Source: QAMX01 sp964515055
GTDB lineage: Bacteria; Bacillota; Clostridia; Oscillospirales; QAMX01
Length of the DNA stretch: 43,943 nt
Direction: 5' to 3'
Assembly (NCBI GenBank): GCA_964515055.1
Contig: CAZEUG010000016.1
Location: forward strand, 1-43,943
In this document: positions 41,018 to 43,943 of the stretch, piece after piece
Layout: each line of letters begins with the position of its first letter
How positions within the stretch are numbered: position 1 is the stretch's first letter
The notes under the pieces: generated by a model
The model's database searches: none
What the model was told of the DNA's origin: nothing
Seen by the model: the letters and a program-made list of their open reading frames with translations, nothing else
Program-made: the position numbers and the translations under genes

Positions 41018-42586
41018 CTTGATTTCCGTGCCGTTCTGGAAAACAAATGTGATTTGTCCATCCTTATGAACAATGGCCTTTTCAATCATCACCGTCCAGA
41101 TGGTGTCGTTCCAGTCGTGCATCACCTCTGGCTGTTTCTTGAGGGTGCGGATATAAAGTGCCATTTTCTTATCCTGCTGACTGCGGGTAGTGCGTAGGCT
41201 CTGCAACCTCTCCAGTTCAGCAGCCGCTTTCTCGTACCGTGCGGTGAGGGCTTCATACTTTTTGAGGTAGGCTTCCTGGGACTGTGCCGTGGATGCATTT
41301 TCCTTGACTGCCGCCTTGACCAGTTCGGCAACCACCTGGGTCTCTTCAAGCTGCCGTTCAATGTCGGCATCTAATGTTCCGAAGTCCATCAGTTTCTGCC
41401 GCCATGCTTCGATTTCCTTTATAATCTGCACTCGATCCTGCATCATCAGATTGTAGGCTTTAATGAAAAGCCGCTGTATGGTTTCGGTGTCCAACGCAGG
41501 AGTGTGGCAGTGTTCCTCATTTGCGAATTTGCCGTTGCACTGCCAAATGGTACGGCGGTACTGGTCGGTGGAATGCCAGACCTTGGGACCGAAGAAGGCA
41601 CCGCAATCCTCGCAGACCAGTTTGGCAGAAAGAACGCTTTTGCCGCTGTAGGCTTTGCCCAGGGTCTTCCGTCTGGCGAACTCTGCCTGCACCTGCTCCC
41701 ATTCGTCCGGCTCAATGATGGCGGGATGGCTGCCCGTCACATAATACTGCGGGACTTCACCCTCATTGGGTTTCATTTTCTTTTCCAGAAAGTCCACCGT
41801 GAACTTCTTTTGGAGCAACGCATCACCCTTGTATTTTTCGTTCTGTAGGATACTGGTAATCGTGGTCTTGCTCCATTTTGCCTTGCCGCCCGGTGACGGG
41901 ATGCCCAACTCTTCCAGGTACTTGCAAATGCCAGCCTGGGTCTTGCCCTCAAGGAAAAGCCCATAAATCAGCTTCACGACCCTTGCTTCGCTTTCGACAA
42001 CCGCAGGCCGTCCGTCCTCGCCCTTTTCATAGCCGAGGAAGCGTTTGTACGGCAGATGCACTTTGCCATCGGAGAAGCTCTTGCGCTGTCCCCAGGTGAT
42101 GTTTTCGGAAATGCTGCGGCTTTCTTCCTGTGCCAGAGAGGACATGATGGTGATCAGCAGTTCGCCCTTGCCGTCAAAGGTGTAGATGCCCTCTTTTTCA
42201 AAGTAGCACTCCACGCCATTCTCTTTCAGCTTTCGGATGGTGACCAGGCTGTCGACCGTGTTTCTCGCAAATCGGCTGACCGACTTGGTAACGATGAGGT
42301 CGATTTTGCCGTCCAGGGCATCGGTGATCATCTCCTTGAAACCTTCACGGCGCTTGGTGTTAGTGCCGGAAATACCCTCGTCCGTATAGACTTTTACGAA
42401 CTCCCATTCCGGCTTGGACTGTATGAATTTGGTGTAATAATCAACCTGGGCTTCATAACTGGTGAACTGCTCATCGCTGTCGGTGGAAACACGGGCGTAT
42501 CCGGCGACACGTCTTTTCCGTGCTGCCACCGAAGGCAGATGCGTCAGTGGGTTTATGGTTGCAGGTATCATTGTAACTTTAGGCAT
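41006..42586 (-). CDS. large serine recombinase (second of the pair)
   Basis: Serine recombinase of 526 aa. The N-terminal catalytic domain shows VAGYARVSTDSDEQ with the nucleophilic serine near residue 34, DEGISGTNTKRREGF, DLIVTKSVSRFARN and AQEESRSISENI. It is followed by a recombinase domain (VHLPYKRFLGY..., about 175-290), a zinc-ribbon (CEDCGAFF and a later C/H pair, about 345-385) and a C-terminal coiled coil (about 390-480), the layout of large serine integrases that move phages and conjugative or mobilisable elements. It overlaps the preceding recombinase gene by 8 bp and has a GGAGGAG site. Attachment sites were not found. Confidence 0.93.
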   Translation of the reverse strand: MPKVTMIPATINPLTHLPSVAARKRRVAGYARVSTDSDEQFTSYEAQVDYYTKFIQSKPEWEFVKVYTDEGISGTNTKRREGFKEMITDALDGKIDLIVTKSVSRFARNTVDSLVTIRKLKENGVECYFEKEGIYTFDGKGELLITIMSSLAQEESRSISENITWGQRKSFSDGKVHLPYKRFLGYEKGEDGRPAVVESEARVVKLIYGLFLEGKTQAGICKYLEELGIPSPGGKAKWSKTTITSILQNEKYKGDALLQKKFTVDFLEKKMKPNEGEVPQYYVTGSHPAIIEPDEWEQVQAEFARRKTLGKAYSGKSVLSAKLVCEDCGAFFGPKVWHSTDQYRRTIWQCNGKFANEEHCHTPALDTETIQRLFIKAYNLMMQDRVQIIKEIEAWRQKLMDFGTLDADIERQLEETQVVAELVKAAVKENASTAQSQEAYLKKYEALTARYEKAAAELERLQSLRTTRSQQDKKMALYIRTLKKQPEVMHDWNDTIWTVMIEKAIVHKDGQITFVFQNGTEIKVGA

Positions 42587-43880
42587 TCTGGCTCCTCCTT
42601 TCCAGGGCTTTCTGACGGGCGGTTGCTTTCATCTCGTCCGTCCAACTTTGTCGGCGTGAGCGGTCTTCCCATGTCCGTGTGACCTCCGAACCGTCAAAGA
42701 AGCGGAAAATCAGCACATTCCCGTTGCAGACCAGGATGCTCTTTATGAGCCTGCGGAGTAATTCCTCTGAAAAATCCACCTGCCCAAGCACTTCTGCGGT
42801 CACTGCCTGCAAGGTTTCTTCTGGGATCTGCTTTGAAGCGCAGGCGGCTTTGCCCATCGAATTGAATGTACCACAGACCCAGACGGGACCCGTTTTCGTG
42901 ACCTTGCGCCGATAGTTCTTTCCGCAGCCGTCACAGACCAGAAGGCTTGTGAAAGGGTACGCTTTCTTGGGCGCAGGCTTTTTCAAGAACCGAGCCGCTC
43001 GCCGAGTTTTCTCTGCCTGCACCGCTTGGAATGTGTCCATGTCGATAATGGCATCGTGGGCATCCTCCGCATGATACTTGGGCAGTTCACCGTTATTGAC
43101 GATGGTTTTCTTGGTGATGTGGTTCTCACGGAAGGTTTTCTGTAAAATCAGATTCCCCGTATAGGTGTAGTTGCTGAGTATCTTTGAAATTACGGACTGG
43201 CCCCATTGTTTGCCGAAGCGTGACGGGATGCCGTCCTCATTCAGTCTCTTGGCAATGGTAAGGTAGCCATCGCCGGAAAGGTACTCGTTGTAAATGCGGC
43301 GGACAAGGTCTGCTTCCTCTGGAATAATCTCGTACCGACCGTTTTTCAGTCGATATCCGAGCATAGCCCCGTTCCAGGGCATTCCTTCCTCAAAGTTCCG
43401 CTTGATACGCCATTTTTGGTTTTCACTGGCGGATCGGCTTTCTTCCTGTGCGTAGGATGCCAGGATGGTCATCATCAGTTCACCGTCACCGCTCATAGTG
43501 TGGATATTCTGCTCCTCAAAGAAAATGTCCACCCCCCAGGCTTTGAAGTCACGGACGGTCTGTAGCAGCGTGACCGTGTTTCGTGCAAAGCGGGAGATGG
43601 ACTTTGTAATCACCATATCGATTTTTCCGGCACGGCAGTCAGCGATAAGTCTCTGAAAATCTGCTCTGGATTCCTTTGTGCCGGTCTTGGCTTCATCAGC
43701 GTACACGCCAACATAGAGCCAGTCATCGTGATTCTGGATGAGGTCGCTGTAGTAGCTGACCTGTGCGGACAGCGAGTGGAGCATGGCATCCTTGCCGCTC
43801 GACACACGGGCGTAGGCTGCAACTCGCTTTTTCTGCTCCAGTTTCGGTGGTTTTGGTACAATGGTTATTGCTCTTGGCAT
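42579..43880 (-). CDS. large serine recombinase (first of the pair)
   Basis: Serine recombinase of 433 aa, related to its neighbour. The catalytic domain has VAAYARVSSGKDA with the serine near residue 27, DEAKTGTKESRADFQ, DMVITKSISRFARN and AQEESRSASENQ; the recombinase domain follows (MLGYRLKNGRYEI..., about 170-270) and then a four-cysteine zinc ribbon (CDGCGKNYRRK and VCGTFN, about 320-350). It lacks the long coiled coil of the second protein. The start follows GAGGAGGTGAC. Paired recombinases of this type in gut Bacillota may act together or recognise different sites; which holds here is unknown. The window ends 63 bp upstream of the start. Confidence 0.93.
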   Translation of the reverse strand: MPRAITIVPKPPKLEQKKRVAAYARVSSGKDAMLHSLSAQVSYYSDLIQNHDDWLYVGVYADEAKTGTKESRADFQRLIADCRAGKIDMVITKSISRFARNTVTLLQTVRDFKAWGVDIFFEEQNIHTMSGDGELMMTILASYAQEESRSASENQKWRIKRNFEEGMPWNGAMLGYRLKNGRYEIIPEEADLVRRIYNEYLSGDGYLTIAKRLNEDGIPSRFGKQWGQSVISKILSNYTYTGNLILQKTFRENHITKKTIVNNGELPKYHAEDAHDAIIDMDTFQAVQAEKTRRAARFLKKPAPKKAYPFTSLLVCDGCGKNYRRKVTKTGPVWVCGTFNSMGKAACASKQIPEETLQAVTAEVLGQVDFSEELLRRLIKSILVCNGNVLIFRFFDGSEVTRTWEDRSRRQSWTDEMKATARQKALERRSQNA

Positions 43881-43943
43881 TTTGTCACCTCCTCGTAGTG
43901 TGACATATTACCTCTGAAACCACTATATATCAAGTCAATCCCG

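Larger units (their letters stand above)
40990..43943. mobile_element. end of an integrated element carrying two serine recombinases
   Basis: Two serine recombinase genes, convergent composition differences from the core genome and the edge of the window indicate the end of a mobile element. Its limits are not visible: it may extend right beyond the window, and whether the BlaI/M56 and sigma units at 35.6-40.9 kb belong to it is unproven. No direct-repeat attachment sites were recognised. Confidence 0.5.

Noticed and set aside
43905..43938. Possible promoter upstream of the first recombinase (TTGACT and TAATAT)
   Set aside because: Spacer is 22 bp, too long for a normal promoter, and the window ends there.
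1..43943. CRISPR array
   Set aside because: No regularly spaced repeats of 25-40 bp were found on either strand.

Overview
The window reads as a chromosomal segment of a Gram-positive, Clostridia-like member of the Bacillota, probably a fairly GC-rich gut Oscillospirales/Ruminococcaceae-type organism. Supporting signs are a complete mraZ-to-ftsZ division and cell-wall cluster, a MurE with the DNPR motif (meso-diaminopimelate peptidoglycan), CIRCE/HrcA heat-shock control, an FMN riboswitch driving an ECF-type riboflavin transporter, BlaI/M56 signalling, strong Shine-Dalgarno sites and 17-bp-spaced TTGACA/TATAAT promoters. The taxonomic call is an inference; no 16S gene is present.

Layout. (1) 0.1-5.3 kb, minus strand: an HPr phosphocarrier, uvrC, rsmD, coaD and a coiled-coil protein, then a DUF4838-type protein. 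(2) 5.5-21.3 kb, plus strand: the dcw cluster mraZ-rsmH-ftsL-PBP(PASTA)-murE-murF-mraY-ftsW-murG-murA-ftsQ(divIB), then two tandem ftsZ genes with a promoter of their own. MraZ-type AAGTGG repeats lie over the mraZ promoter, and the murA leader can fold over its ribosome binding site. (3) 21.4-25.5 kb: a cyclophilin, a Cro/C1-S24 (LexA-like) repressor divergent from a phage-type sigma-like regulator, a GerM-like lipoprotein, and the FMN riboswitch with ribU. (4) 25.6-29.6 kb, minus strand: an ECF sigma factor, a membrane-anchored von Willebrand A protein that looks like its anti-sigma partner, a DUF4349 lipoprotein, and an upstream two-helix membrane protein. (5) 29.9-35.0 kb, plus strand: hrcA-grpE-dnaK-dnaJ under a CIRCE operator, with an unusual repeated hairpin between dnaK and dnaJ. 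(6) A tRNA-Pro(GGG) at 35.3 kb marks a change to visibly AT-richer DNA. (7) 35.6-43.9 kb, minus strand: a second sigma/anti-sigma pair flanked by two near-identical hairpins, a BlaI repressor with a very large M56 (BlaR1-like) sensor under a perfect 21-bp inverted-repeat operator, and two overlapping large serine recombinases at the right edge of the window.

How the parts work together. Region 2 makes lipid II (MurE, MurF, MraY, MurG, with MurA supplying the first committed step) and the septal machine that uses it (FtsL, FtsQ, FtsW, PBP, FtsZ). The most interesting core feature is the ftsZ pair: the first copy looks canonical, while the second has replaced conserved asparagines in both the T3 (GTP gamma-phosphate) and T7 (catalytic synergy) loops, which suggests a specialised partner. 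Regions 4 and 7 carry three membrane-signalling systems (two sigma/anti-sigma and one BlaI/M56), consistent with cell-envelope sensing. The serine recombinases and base composition indicate that at least the right end is mobile DNA.
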